A DNA stretch of 64,000 bases from Opitutia bacterium Tous-C1TDCM. GTDB lineage: Bacteria; Verrucomicrobiota; Verrucomicrobiia; Opitutales; Opitutaceae. The notes beneath the pieces are model-generated. The model was not told the DNA's origin. It did no database searches and saw only the letters and a list, made by a program, of their open reading frames with translations. This document shows positions 17,918-26,087 of the stretch, piece after piece. The stretch lies in NCBI GenBank assembly GCA_002288455.1, contig NEUS01000003.1, positions 1 to 64,000 of the forward strand, in the 5' to 3' direction. The stretch's first letter is position 1; every line of letters starts with the position of its first letter. Both the position numbers and the translations under genes were made by a program.

Positions 17918-18043
17918 ATGAAAGTCGTTTCCTCCATCAAGTCGGCCAAGAAGCGTCACCCGGCGTGCCAGGTGGTTCGCCGCAAGGGCAAGATTTACGT
18001 GATCAACAAGGTCGAGCCGCGCTACAAGGCTCGCCAAGGTTAA
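17918..18043 (+). CDS. rpmJ: 50S ribosomal protein bL36, zinc-free type
   Basis: A 41-residue bL36. The track starts it at 17804; the ATG at 17918 ([20 protein letters not shown]) gives the normal protein ending KARQG. It has only one cysteine in place of the CxxC...C...H zinc ligands of the canonical form, so it is the C-minus type. It is a large-subunit protein near the GTPase-associated centre. rpmE2 for bL31 type B follows 15 nt downstream. Pairs of zinc-free L36 and L31 are often Zur-regulated paralogues, but no Zur box is seen, so these may be the main copies. Confidence 0.96.
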   Translation: MKVVSSIKSAKKRHPACQVVRRKGKIYVINKVEPRYKARQG

Positions 18044-18058
18044 CCTCCTCTTACCGCG

Positions 18059-18313
18059 ATGAAAGCCGAAGGCCATCCCTCTCTCAACAACGTCTGCTTC
18101 CTCGATATCGGAACCGGCCGTCGTTACCTCACCAAGTCGACCATGAAGTCCGCCCGCAAGGAGCAGATCGACGGTCAGGAGTTCTTCGTCATCGCCCGCG
18201 ATGTGACGATGGACTCGCACCCGGCCTACACCGGCGAGAAGCGTCTCGTCGACACGGCCGGCCGCGTCGAGAAGTTCACGACGAAGTTCAAGCGCGGCAC
18301 CGGCAAGAAGTAA
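18059..18313 (+). CDS. rpmE2: 50S ribosomal protein bL31 type B
   Basis: An 84-residue bL31 of the type B (zinc-free) class: NNVCFLDIGTGRRYLTKSTM and DVTMDSHPAYTG match the family, and the CxxC zinc motif is missing. It follows rpmJ by 15 nt and is closed by a strong terminator. Upstream of the ATG the sequence reads CCTCCTCTTACCGCG, which resembles the anti-Shine-Dalgarno and not a ribosome binding site, so initiation must be Shine-Dalgarno independent. Confidence 0.96.
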   Translation: MKAEGHPSLNNVCFLDIGTGRRYLTKSTMKSARKEQIDGQEFFVIARDVTMDSHPAYTGEKRLVDTAGRVEKFTTKFKRGTGKK

Positions 18314-18335
18314 GCCGCGCCCGTTTTTCACTTTC

Positions 18336-18367
18336 GAGGCCCGCCTATCCGGCGGGCCTCTTTTTTT
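18336..18367 (+). terminator. rho-independent terminator after rpmE2
   Basis: A perfect 10-bp stem GAGGCCCGCC / GGCGGGCCTC with loop TATCC is followed by seven Ts. It lies 22 nt after the rpmE2 stop. Confidence 0.95.
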
Positions 18368-18468
18368 GCCCGGCGCCCGGCGCATGACGCGGGCGGCCTC
18401 GGGGCGGGCGGATTTTTTCCGTGTGTTCGCGGCGCGGGCCGGGCAATTCTGACCGCTTTCCTTCCGTC

Positions 18469-19683
18469 ATGCGTATCCATCCGTTCCAAGGTCTTGTTCC
18501 TCCGCCGGCCCACGCGCCCACCGTCGCCTGCGTCCCGTACGACGTCGTGAATGCCGCCGAAGCGGCCGCGCTCGCCGCCGGCAAGCCGGACAGCCTGCTG
18601 CACGTCGACCGCGCCGAGATCGACCTGCCGCCGGGGACCAATCCGTATGCGGATTCCGTGTACGCCAAGGCCCGGGAAAACTTTCTCGCGCTCCAGCAGC
18701 GCGGCGTGCTCGTGCGCGAGACCGAGCCGTGCCTCTATGTTTACCAGCAGCAGATGGGCGACCACGTGCAGCGCGGCCTGATCGCCGGCTGCCATGTCGA
18801 GGATTACGACCGCGAGCTGATCAAGAAGCACGAGAAGACGCGGAAGGACAAAGAGGACGACCGCACCAAGCTGATCGACACCCTCGGCGCGGATACCGGT
18901 CCCGTTTTCCTCACGTACCGGGACAACAGCGCCGTCACGGCGCTGGTAAACGCGAAGACGCAGGAAAAACCGCTGCACGATTTCACCGCGCCCGACGGCA
19001 TCCGGCATACGGTCTGGCGGATTCCGGGCGGTGCCGAATGGGTGCAGGCTTTTGCGGCCGTGCCCGTCACGTACATCGCGGACGGCCACCACCGGGCGGC
19101 CAGCGCGGCGCGCGTGGCGCGGCTGCGGCGCGAGCGCAACCCGGCGCACACGGGCCACGAGGATTACAACTGGTTCCTCTGCGTGCTGTTTCCGGCGAGC
19201 GAACTGAAGATCCTCCCTTACAACCGCATCGTCGTCGATCTGCACGGCCTGGCGCCGGCCGACTTCCTGGCGAAGGTGAAAGCCTTGTTCGGGTTGACGG
19301 AGAACGCCGTCCCGGCGCCGACGGCGGTCGGGCAGGTGAGCATGTACCTCGGGGGCAAGTGGTACGGCCTGACGATGCCGGCGGACCCGCAGGCGGACCC
19401 GGTGTCGCGGCTGGATGTGAGCGTGTTGCAGGACCGCCTGCTGGCGCCGGTCTTGGGAATCCACGATGTGCGGACGGACAAGCGCATCGATTTCGTCGGC
19501 GGCATCCGCGGCCCCGGCGAGTTGGTGAAACGCATCGATGCCGACGGCGGCGTGGCCTTCTCTATGTACCCGGTGACGCTGGCGCAGCTCATGGACATTG
19601 CCGACGCGGGCCAGATCATGCCGCCGAAGAGCACGTGGTTCGAGCCGAAGCTGCGGTCGGGGCTGGTGGTGCACACGTTTTGA
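18469..19683 (+). CDS. DUF1015 family protein (SbnI-like kinase fold)
   Basis: A 404-residue cytoplasmic protein of the DUF1015 family. The ATG at 18469 (MRIHPFQGLVPP) is the family start; the track start at 18421 adds 16 residues. Recognisable blocks are VACVPYDVVNAAEA, YVYQQQMGDHVQRGLIAGC, IADGHHRAASAARVARL (the His-rich core) and LDVSVLQDRLLAPVLGI near the C-terminus. Family members share a ParB/sulfiredoxin-like fold with the free-serine kinase SbnI, and in some genomes lie with serine biosynthesis genes, but the function of most is unproven. No serine gene is adjacent here; a heptamer repeat and an antiporter follow. Confidence 0.9.
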   Translation: MRIHPFQGLVPPPAHAPTVACVPYDVVNAAEAAALAAGKPDSLLHVDRAEIDLPPGTNPYADSVYAKARENFLALQQRGVLVRETEPCLYVYQQQMGDHVQRGLIAGCHVEDYDRELIKKHEKTRKDKEDDRTKLIDTLGADTGPVFLTYRDNSAVTALVNAKTQEKPLHDFTAPDGIRHTVWRIPGGAEWVQAFAAVPVTYIADGHHRAASAARVARLRRERNPAHTGHEDYNWFLCVLFPASELKILPYNRIVVDLHGLAPADFLAKVKALFGLTENAVPAPTAVGQVSMYLGGKWYGLTMPADPQADPVSRLDVSVLQDRLLAPVLGIHDVRTDKRIDFVGGIRGPGELVKRIDADGGVAFSMYPVTLAQLMDIADAGQIMPPKSTWFEPKLRSGLVVHTF

Positions 19684-19698
19684 GCCGGGCGGGACGGC

Positions 19699-19772
19699 AG
19701 TTGAAGGTTGAAAATTGAAGGTGCGGCGGAAAATCGGCGCGGCAACGGACGGGCCGGCTTGCAGAAGCCGGC
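19699..19772. repeat. short NGTTGAN heptamer array plus hairpin
   Basis: After the DUF1015 stop, 19699-19721 consists of three heptamers (AGTTGAA, GGTTGAA, AATTGAA). Further on, 19753-19772 is a perfect 8-bp hairpin (GCCGGCTT / AAGCCGGC, loop GCAG). It occupies most of the spacer before the next start. The track's longer start for the antiporter (19708) falls inside the array and is not real. Confidence 0.7.
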
Positions 19773-19794
19773 GCCGGCGGTTTGCTCCGCGGGA

Positions 19795-21327
19795 ATGATT
19801 TTCGCGCGCTTTTCCCGGCTTCGTTGGTGGCTGGTCCTTGGGCTGATGACGGCGGCGGCGTGGGCGGCGGAGCCGGCGGGCGACGCCGCGCCGTTCCCGC
19901 GTCCGTTGGCCGGATACGCGGCGACGGACCGGCCGGAGCTGGTCGCGACGCTGCTGGCGCGGGCGCAGGCGGAACCGTTCAACGTCGTGGCGTCCGTGAT
20001 TTTCCTGCTCGCGATCGGGCACACGTTTCTGACCGCGAAGTTCCGGCACCTGGCGCACGAGGCGGAGGAGGAGCATCTGAAAGCCGTGGCCGCGCGCGGC
20101 GAGACGGCGGGGATCACCGATGAAGACGGGGACGGCCGCCCGGACGAGGTGAGTTTCAAGGGGCAGCTGTACCATTTTCTCGGCGAGGTGGAGGCCGTGT
20201 TCGGCATCTGGGCGCTGGCGCTGGTCGGGGCGATCACCTGGTTCCACGGCTGGGGCACGGTGCTCGCCTACGTGGGGAACCGCGTGAACTTCACGGAGCC
20301 GATGTTTGTCGTCGTGATCATGGCGATGGCGGCGACGCGCCCGGTGCTGCGGGTGGCGGAGGCCTGCCTGCGGGTGTTCGCGCAGCTCGGCCGCGGCACG
20401 GCGGGGGCGTGGTGGCTGGCGATTCTGATCGTGGCGCCGGTGCTGGGCTCGTTCATCACGGAGCCGGCGGCGATGACGATCGGCGCGCTGCTGCTGGCGC
20501 GGCAGTTCTACGAATTGAAGCCGTCGCCGCGGTTCGCGTACGCGACGATCGGGCTGCTCTTCGTGAACATCTCGGTCGGCGGGACGTTCACGCATTTCGC
20601 GGCGCCGCCGGTGCTGATGGTGGCCGGTCCTTGGAATTGGGATACGGCGTTCATGTTCGAGCATTTCGGCTGGAAGGCGCTGATCGGGATCGTCGCGTCG
20701 ACGGTGGGCTACTACCTGTTTTTCCGCGGCGAGTTCGCGGCGCTGGAGCAAAAGCGGCTGGCCGCGGCGGCGGCGGCCCCGGTGCAGGCGGACCGGCCGG
20801 TGCCGGTCTGGGTCACGGCGGTGCAGCTCGGGTTCATGGCGTTCACGGTGTTTGTCGCGCACTATCCGGCGCTCTTCATCGGCGGGTTCCTGTTCTTCCT
20901 GGCGTTCACGCAGGCGACGGCGCACCACCAGGGCAAACTGGAGCTGAAGTCGCCGCTGCTGGTCGGGTTTTTCCTCGCGGGCCTGGTGGTGCACGGCGGG
21001 TTGCAGGGCTGGTGGATCGAGCCGGTGCTGACGCGGCTGGGCGAAGTGCCGCTCTTCCTCGGAGCGACGGTGCTGACCGCGTTCAACGACAACGCCGCGA
21101 TCACCTACCTCGCGACCTTGGTCCCGGGTTTCACGGATCCGCTGAAGTATGCGGTCGTGGCCGGGGCCGTGACGGGCGGCGGCCTGACGGTGATCGCCAA
21201 CGCGCCGAATCCGGCGGGCCAGAACATCCTCCAGCGTTTTTTCCCCGAAGGCGTGAGTCCGCTCGGACTGCTGGCCGGGGCCTTGCTGCCGACGGTGATG
21301 ATGGGGCTGGCGTTTATGTTGCTGTGA
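19795..21327 (+). CDS. putative Na+/H+ antiporter (Na_H_antiport_2-like)
   Basis: A 510-residue inner-membrane protein; I use the ATG at 19795 (MIFARFSRLRWWLVLGLMTA), which gives a signal or first membrane segment. At least ten hydrophobic helices follow. Diagnostic blocks are GSFITEPAAMTIGALLLARQF, SVGGTFTHFAAPPVLMVA, AFNDNAAITYLATLVPGF and the closing GGGLTVIANAPNPAGQ, all typical of the putative Na+/H+ antiporter family in the ion-transporter superfamily. A soluble acidic loop (TDEDGDGRPDEVSFKG) sits near residue 100. It lies 31 nt before a second antiporter of a different family and is probably cotranscribed. Confidence 0.87.
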   Translation: MIFARFSRLRWWLVLGLMTAAAWAAEPAGDAAPFPRPLAGYAATDRPELVATLLARAQAEPFNVVASVIFLLAIGHTFLTAKFRHLAHEAEEEHLKAVAARGETAGITDEDGDGRPDEVSFKGQLYHFLGEVEAVFGIWALALVGAITWFHGWGTVLAYVGNRVNFTEPMFVVVIMAMAATRPVLRVAEACLRVFAQLGRGTAGAWWLAILIVAPVLGSFITEPAAMTIGALLLARQFYELKPSPRFAYATIGLLFVNISVGGTFTHFAAPPVLMVAGPWNWDTAFMFEHFGWKALIGIVASTVGYYLFFRGEFAALEQKRLAAAAAAPVQADRPVPVWVTAVQLGFMAFTVFVAHYPALFIGGFLFFLAFTQATAHHQGKLELKSPLLVGFFLAGLVVHGGLQGWWIEPVLTRLGEVPLFLGATVLTAFNDNAAITYLATLVPGFTDPLKYAVVAGAVTGGGLTVIANAPNPAGQNILQRFFPEGVSPLGLLAGALLPTVMMGLAFMLL

Positions 21328-21358
21328 GGCGGGGCCGGCGATTCGCTGCCGGTTTTCC

Positions 21359-22684
21359 ATGCTGCCCCTGTTTCCCCTGGCCGCCGCGGCGAGCGGCGAT
21401 GTTCCCCTTTGGCTGATCGGGCCGTTTGCGCTGCTGCTGTTGCTGATCGCGACGATGCCGCTGACGCCGCCGCGGATCAAACACCTGTGGGAGCACTACT
21501 ATCCGCACATCTCGGTCGCGCTCGGCGCGGCGGTGGCGGTCTATTATGTGCTGCGGATGCCGGGGGGCGGCGCGGTGCTCGGGCACACGATGCTCGAATA
21601 CGTTTCCTTCATCGTGCTGATCGGATCGCTCTTTGTGGTTTCGGGCGGAATCCACCTCAAGGTGAAGGGCGGGGCGACGCCTTGGGAAAACGTGATCTTC
21701 CTCGCGGTGGGTGCGGTGGCGGCGAATTTCATCGGCACGACGGGGGCGTCGATGGTGCTGATCCGGCCGTGGATCCGGATGAACAAGGTCCGCATCAGCG
21801 CCTACCATATCGTTTTCTTCATCTTCATTGTCTCGAACATCGGCGGCGCGCTGACGCCGATCGGCGATCCGCCCTTGTTTCTGGGGTATTTGCGCGGCGT
21901 GCCGTTTTTTTGGCTGCTCGAACACGTGGTGGCGGAGTGGTTGTTCACGCTCGGGGCGGTGCTGGCGGCGTTCTGGGTTTTCGACCGCCGCAGTTTCGCG
22001 CGGATGCCGGCGCCGCTGCAGCGTTCGGCCGAGGGCGAGGACGTGTGGCAATTCAGGGGCGCGATCAACGGGCTCTTTCTGCTCGCGATCATCGGGGCGG
22101 TCTTTTTGCCGGAGACCTATTTCATCCGCGAACTGACGATGCTGGCCGCAGCGGTCGCGAGCTATCGGCTGACGCCGAAACGCATCCACGAGGAAAACGC
22201 GTTCGGCTTCGGGCCGATCAAGGAGGTGGCGTTTCTCTTCGTCGGCATTTTCGCCACGATGATGCCGGCGCTCGGGTACCTCGCGCAGCACGGCACGGAA
22301 TTCGGTTTCACGAAGCCGCTGCAGTACTACTTCGCGTCGGGCTCGCTCTCGGCGGTGCTGGACAACGCGCCGACCTACGTGAACTTCCTGCAACTCGCGC
22401 AGACCACGGCGGCGGCCGCGAATCCGGCGGCGTTTGCCGGGGCGTCGGGTCCGGCGGCGGTGCGGGTGTTGCTCGAACAGCAACCGCTGTACGTCGTGGC
22501 GGTGAGCCTGGGCGCCGTGTTTTTCGGCGCGATGACCTACATCGGCAACGGCCCCAACTTCATGGTGAAGTCGATCGCGCAGGACGCCGGCGTACATTGC
22601 CCGAGCTTTTTCGGCTACGTCTTCCGCTTCAGTTTGCCGATCTTGCTGCCGATTTTGGCGCTCGGGGGATGGATCTTTTTATAA
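21359..22684 (+). CDS. NhaD/CitMHS-like sodium:proton antiporter
   Basis: A 441-residue membrane protein with about twelve hydrophobic segments. The two re-entrant hairpin motifs of the NhaD/ion-transporter superfamily are clear: GGALTPIGDPPLFLGYL (about 160) and GAMTYIGNGPNFMVKSIA near the C-terminus, with SGSLSAVLDNAPTYVNFL between. Known NhaD proteins exchange Na+ or Li+ for H+ in the inner membrane. It follows another antiporter by 31 nt, suggesting a sodium-homeostasis operon. Its TAA stop lies at the left border of a heptamer repeat. Confidence 0.9.
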   Translation: MLPLFPLAAAASGDVPLWLIGPFALLLLLIATMPLTPPRIKHLWEHYYPHISVALGAAVAVYYVLRMPGGGAVLGHTMLEYVSFIVLIGSLFVVSGGIHLKVKGGATPWENVIFLAVGAVAANFIGTTGASMVLIRPWIRMNKVRISAYHIVFFIFIVSNIGGALTPIGDPPLFLGYLRGVPFFWLLEHVVAEWLFTLGAVLAAFWVFDRRSFARMPAPLQRSAEGEDVWQFRGAINGLFLLAIIGAVFLPETYFIRELTMLAAAVASYRLTPKRIHEENAFGFGPIKEVAFLFVGIFATMMPALGYLAQHGTEFGFTKPLQYYFASGSLSAVLDNAPTYVNFLQLAQTTAAAANPAAFAGASGPAAVRVLLEQQPLYVVAVSLGAVFFGAMTYIGNGPNFMVKSIAQDAGVHCPSFFGYVFRFSLPILLPILALGGWIFL

Positions 22685-22843
22685 GTGCGGATTGCGGAAT
22701 GCGGATTGCGGAGTGCCGGAATAATCCAAGCGCGGCCGGTCGGTTAAAGTGGGTCTACGCATTTCCGATTTTTGGATTTCTGGTTTTCCAATTCGCAATC
22801 CGCAATCCGCAATCCGCGATCCGCAATTGGCAGATCCGCAATT
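22683..22843. repeat. heptamer inverted-repeat element between convergent genes
   Basis: The left arm (about 22684-22722) has TGCGGAN units. The right arm (about 22788-22843) is the inverted form with five CCGCAAT-like units, drifting into TTTCC-like units toward the loop. Six-nt direct repeats TTTTAT flank it (22677-22682 and 22842-22847), but they are AT-rich and short. The element fills the gap between the stops of the antiporter and the convergent DUF1080 gene. Confidence 0.85.
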
Positions 22844-24019
22844 TTATGGGAGTGGGCGGACGTGGAGGTTCATGAAGGCGCCTTTGGCGCCGGCGGGGGC
22901 GAGGCCGAAGTGGCCGCGGGGCGGGGTGCCGGGCGGGAGGGTGACTTCGACGGCGTCGGCGCCGTTGCGTTGCCATTTCAGGGAGGCGCCCTGGACGGTC
23001 ACGGTGTAGCGGTGGAATTTCGCGTCGGCGGGCACGGGAATCGCGGCGGCGCGGGGTGAGGCGCCGTCGCCGCGGACGAGCACCGTGAGCGGCGCGACTG
23101 GGCCGGCCGCGGTTTTCTCGGCGCGATAATCGAAGACAAATTCCGCGGCGCCGTACTCGGCGGCGGTCCAGAGCGGGGCCGCCAAGGCCGGGCCGGTGTG
23201 GGTGATTTTCTCGCCGGCAACGGACCAGAGGGCGGGCGCGGACGCGGGGGGCGTCCAGCCGCGGAGGTCGAGGCCGGTGAACAGCGGCATCCAGCCCGGG
23301 TCGAGGGGAGCGGAGACGTCGGGGCCGGCGCCGGTCGAGGGGAGTTCCTTGATCCGGACGTTGCGGAATTCGACGCGGGCGCCTTCGGATTCGAGGGCGA
23401 GGTAGCCTTTGCGGTAAACGATGTCGTCGCCGCCGCTGACCTCGCGGCCGTTGACGTGGAGGCGGATCGAGCCGTGGCGGGCTTCGATGCGGTAGTGGTT
23501 CCACTCGGGCGAAGGTTTGCTGCGGTTCTCGCGCGGGAAGCCGCGTTTGCCGTTGGTCGGCGGGAGCGGTTTCATGGAGGCGCCGTGGATCGCGAACACG
23601 TCGCCGTGCACGGTGAACCAGTCGGATTTCTTGCCGTTCTTCTTTTCGAAGTCTTCGGCGTAGCCGTGGTCGAGGGCCTGGATCTCGATGCCGCGGAGGA
23701 AGGGCACGCCGGGGGCGCTGATGGGGGTGCCCCAGACGAAGATGCCGGAGTTGCCGCTGCGCTGGAGGTGGCGCCACTCGGCCTCGAGGATGAAGTTTTC
23801 GTATTGGCGCACGGTGCGGAGGGCGCCGACGGGTTTGCCGGTGCACGCGATGACGCCGTCGCGCACCGACCAGGTTTCCGGGGCGCAGTTGATGTTGATC
23901 CAGCCGTCGAGATTGCGGCCGTTGAAGAGGGGGACGAAGCCGTCGGCATCGGCGGCGGGCGTGACGGCGCGGCAGGAGCAGAGCAAAATCAGGCACGCGA
24001 GCAGGGGCAGGGAACGCAT
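22844..24019 (-). CDS. double-domain DUF1080 protein
   Basis: A 391-residue exported protein. The ATG at 24019 opens a short signal sequence with a cysteine pair (LPLLACLILLCSC); a lipoprotein is possible, but the lipobox is not standard. Two DUF1080 domains follow: the first opens with FVPLFNGRNLDGW (about 27) and includes NSGIFVWGTP and GNVRIKEL-like strands, the second opens with WMPLFTGLDLRGWTPP (about 245) and ends GAFMNLHVRPLP. The first domain matches the common 3-keto-glycoside hydrolase type; the second is shorter and divergent. It is divergent from the beta-propeller gene with a 59-nt shared upstream region. Confidence 0.9.
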   Translation of the reverse strand: MRSLPLLACLILLCSCRAVTPAADADGFVPLFNGRNLDGWININCAPETWSVRDGVIACTGKPVGALRTVRQYENFILEAEWRHLQRSGNSGIFVWGTPISAPGVPFLRGIEIQALDHGYAEDFEKKNGKKSDWFTVHGDVFAIHGASMKPLPPTNGKRGFPRENRSKPSPEWNHYRIEARHGSIRLHVNGREVSGGDDIVYRKGYLALESEGARVEFRNVRIKELPSTGAGPDVSAPLDPGWMPLFTGLDLRGWTPPASAPALWSVAGEKITHTGPALAAPLWTAAEYGAAEFVFDYRAEKTAAGPVAPLTVLVRGDGASPRAAAIPVPADAKFHRYTVTVQGASLKWQRNGADAVEVTLPPGTPPRGHFGLAPAGAKGAFMNLHVRPLP

Positions 24020-24078
24020 GCTTCGGGGATACCGGCAGAAATCTGGTCTTCGATGTTTTTTCGCTCCACGGTGGGAAA

Positions 24079-25140
24079 ATGAATCCGTCCGCCCCGCGTT
24101 TTCCCGAAGTCCAACGTCGTCGTTTTCTGGCTGCCGGCGCGGTGGCGGCGGGGGCGGCGGCACTGGGGATGAAGGCGCAACCGGTGACGGCGGCGCCGGT
24201 GCTGGGGCAGGGGAAATTCCGTTTCCGGCAAGTGGTTGGTTGGGGGCAACTCGGCGAGGCGACGCCGGTGAACGATTGCCACGGGCTCGTGTGCGACCGC
24301 GAAGGGCACGTGATTTTGCTGACGAACCACGTCGCGAACAACGTGATCGTGTACGACCGCGCCGGGAAATTGGTGCACAAGTGGACGCGCGGTTGGGCCG
24401 GGGCGCACGGGTTGTCGATTGTGACCGAAGGCGCGCGCGAAGTGCTGTATGTGACGGACCTCGCGAGTTACCGGGTGATGAAGACGACGTTGGACGGCAC
24501 GGTGTTGAACGAATGGCGTTGGCCGGAGCACACGGGGAAGTACGAGAAGGAGAACCAGTACCGGCCGTCGTGGACCTTGCACCTGCCGAACGGGGAATTC
24601 TTCATTCTCGACGGGTACGGGCGGGATTTCATCGCGCACCACGCGGCGGACGGGACGTTTCGCCGGATCTTCGGCGGGGCGGAGGGCGGCATCGTGCATT
24701 GGGGGCCGCACGGCGGGATGGTGGATGCGCGGCGGCCGGAGGCGCCGACTTTGTTGATCGCGATGAGCGACCAGCAGCACCTGTTGCGGCTGGGGTTGGA
24801 CGGAGCGAAATTGGCGCAGACGGATTTGCCCGGCGGGAATCCGCGGCAGATCCGGGCGCACGGCGGACATTTCTACGTCGCGCACCTGGCGGACAATTGG
24901 CCGAAGGACCGGAGCAGCCGGGGCTTCGTCTCGATTTTGGATGCGGAGTTGCGCGTCGTTTCGAATCTGGCCGGAACGGCACCGGAGTACGGCGACGACG
25001 GCAAGTTGCGGCCGATGCGGAACGACGGCGGGATCTTCAACCACCCGCATGACGTGACGGTGGACCGGGACGGCTGCGTGTACGTGGCGCAGTATGCCTC
25101 GGGGAAGACGTATCCGCTGAAGTTCGAGCCGGCGGGATGA
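24079..25140 (+). CDS. Tat-exported beta-propeller (NHL-like) protein
   Basis: A 353-residue protein. The N-terminus is a twin-arginine signal (VQRRRFLAAGAVAAGAAALG, 11-30). The rest is a propeller of about six NHL-like blades (NDCHGLVCDREGHVILLTNH, NVIVYDRAGKLVHKW, GAHGLSIVTEG, NHPHDVTVDRDGCVYVAQY). Proteins of this type in PVC bacteria are annotated as six-bladed propeller or peptidylamidoglycolate-lyase-like, but I see no proof of an enzymatic reaction. It may bind or process periplasmic sugars with the neighbouring DUF1080 protein, which is divergently transcribed. The stop is followed directly by a heptamer array. Confidence 0.85.
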   Translation: MNPSAPRFPEVQRRRFLAAGAVAAGAAALGMKAQPVTAAPVLGQGKFRFRQVVGWGQLGEATPVNDCHGLVCDREGHVILLTNHVANNVIVYDRAGKLVHKWTRGWAGAHGLSIVTEGAREVLYVTDLASYRVMKTTLDGTVLNEWRWPEHTGKYEKENQYRPSWTLHLPNGEFFILDGYGRDFIAHHAADGTFRRIFGGAEGGIVHWGPHGGMVDARRPEAPTLLIAMSDQQHLLRLGLDGAKLAQTDLPGGNPRQIRAHGGHFYVAHLADNWPKDRSSRGFVSILDAELRVVSNLAGTAPEYGDDGKLRPMRNDGGIFNHPHDVTVDRDGCVYVAQYASGKTYPLKFEPAG

Positions 25141-25142
25141 GG

Positions 25143-25310
25143 GGAAACCGGAGTTCGGAGACCGGAGTGCGGAAACCGGAGACCGGAAATCGGATACCGG
25201 AAGACTGAGACCGGAAGGCAGAATGCTGAAGGAGGAGGCCGGGAATGGAGGATTCCGAGATTGGTCTCCGGTTTCCGAATTCCGAATTCCGGTTTTGGCA
25301 CTCCGCAATT
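25143..25310. repeat. ACCGGAN heptamer array with inverted partner
   Basis: 25143-25216 holds about nine 7-nt units of the form NNCGGAN (ACCGGAG, TTCGGAG, TGCGGAA, ATCGGAT and others) beginning 2 nt after a stop codon. 25261-25310 is the inverted arm (CCGGTTTCCGAATTCCG and similar). A 15-nt stretch CGGAAACCGGAGACC at 25170-25184 has a perfect reverse complement at 25263-25277. Confidence 0.85.
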
Positions 25311-25348
25311 GGCCGTTGCTTCACGGGGAGCTTGCCTCTCGGGCTCGG

Positions 25349-26002
25349 GTGTACCGACAGTGGGGGGTGCGTTTACCCCTTTGGATCTTGCGCTACTTGC
25401 ACCGCGGGAGGCTCTCGCGGAGCCGGATGCGGGGCACGTTTCTGCACAATTGGCTGGGGGACAAGATTCTCGACAAGTCGCTGTGGATCCCGACGCGGGC
25501 CTCGGTGGCGCGGGCTTGGCTGGTCGGCTGGCCGATCACGGTGATTCCGTTTTTGCCGGGGCAATCGATCTTCGCGTGCATCGCGGCGCTGTGCGTGCGG
25601 GGCAATCTGTTGCTGGCGATCGGGCTACAGTTTCTGTCGACGCCGTTGACGGCGCCGGTGCACCTGCCGGCGTGCTATCTCGTCGGCGAGGTGGTGCGCG
25701 GGGCGAGTCCGAAGGCAGTCTGGCGCGAGGTGCGGAGCAAGCCGGCGCATTTGCTGACGGGCAGTGCGGTGACGTCGTTGTACCTGGGCGCGGCGGTGAT
25801 CGGCATCGTGGTCGGCGCGGCGGGTTACGCGATTTTGCAGGGCACGTGGAAAGACAAACCGCGGGCCCGCCGCCGGAGCGACACGGCGCCGGGTTTCTTG
25901 GTCGGGGAAGGCGAGGCCGATTCCCGGCCGCCGGTCGACGGTTCGGTGCCGCCGGTGCCGGTGAAGCCGCCGTTGGGGCAGCACGATCACCCGGTGCCTT
26001 GA
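25349..26002 (+). CDS. DUF2062 membrane protein
   Basis: The track starts at 25223, but that ATG lies in the loop of the heptamer repeat and the first 40 or so residues would be encoded by its right arm. Family alignment by eye (RLPLWILRYLHRGRLSRSRMRG) favours a GTG start at 25349 or 25367; I give 25349 (217 residues). Three or four hydrophobic segments follow (ARAWLVGWPITVIPFLPGQSIFACIAAL, LLLAIGLQFLSTPLTAPVHLPACYLVG, SLYLGAAVIGIVVGAAGYAI), as in DUF2062 proteins of unknown function. The C-terminus is proline-rich and probably cytoplasmic. Confidence 0.78.
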   Translation: MYRQWGVRLPLWILRYLHRGRLSRSRMRGTFLHNWLGDKILDKSLWIPTRASVARAWLVGWPITVIPFLPGQSIFACIAALCVRGNLLLAIGLQFLSTPLTAPVHLPACYLVGEVVRGASPKAVWREVRSKPAHLLTGSAVTSLYLGAAVIGIVVGAAGYAILQGTWKDKPRARRRSDTAPGFLVGEGEADSRPPVDGSVPPVPVKPPLGQHDHPVP

Positions 26003-26039
26003 CCGGATGAACCGGGTTCCGGGAGCCGGTGCCGGGACG

Positions 26040-26067
26040 CAAAAAAGGCGCCGAAAAATCGGCGCCT
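26040..26067 (-). terminator. rho-independent terminator of the Gfo/Idh/MocA gene (minus strand)
   Basis: On the minus strand a 9-bp stem AGGCGCCGA / TCGGCGCCT with a 4-nt loop is followed by a run of Ts. It would lie about 24 nt after the stop of the gene at 26243-27532 if the repeat 26098-26249 were removed, but is now about 176 nt away. Confidence 0.85.
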
Positions 26068-26087
26068 GAAGGAGCATCGCTCCGCCG

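Noticed and set aside
18328-21480. 1050-residue minus-strand ORF
   Set aside because: Antisense to the DUF1015 and antiporter genes and crosses a terminator and a repeat; no recognisable domain.
25143-25310. CRISPR array
   Set aside because: Units are 7 nt, contiguous and degenerate, with no spacers of regular length and no cas genes.
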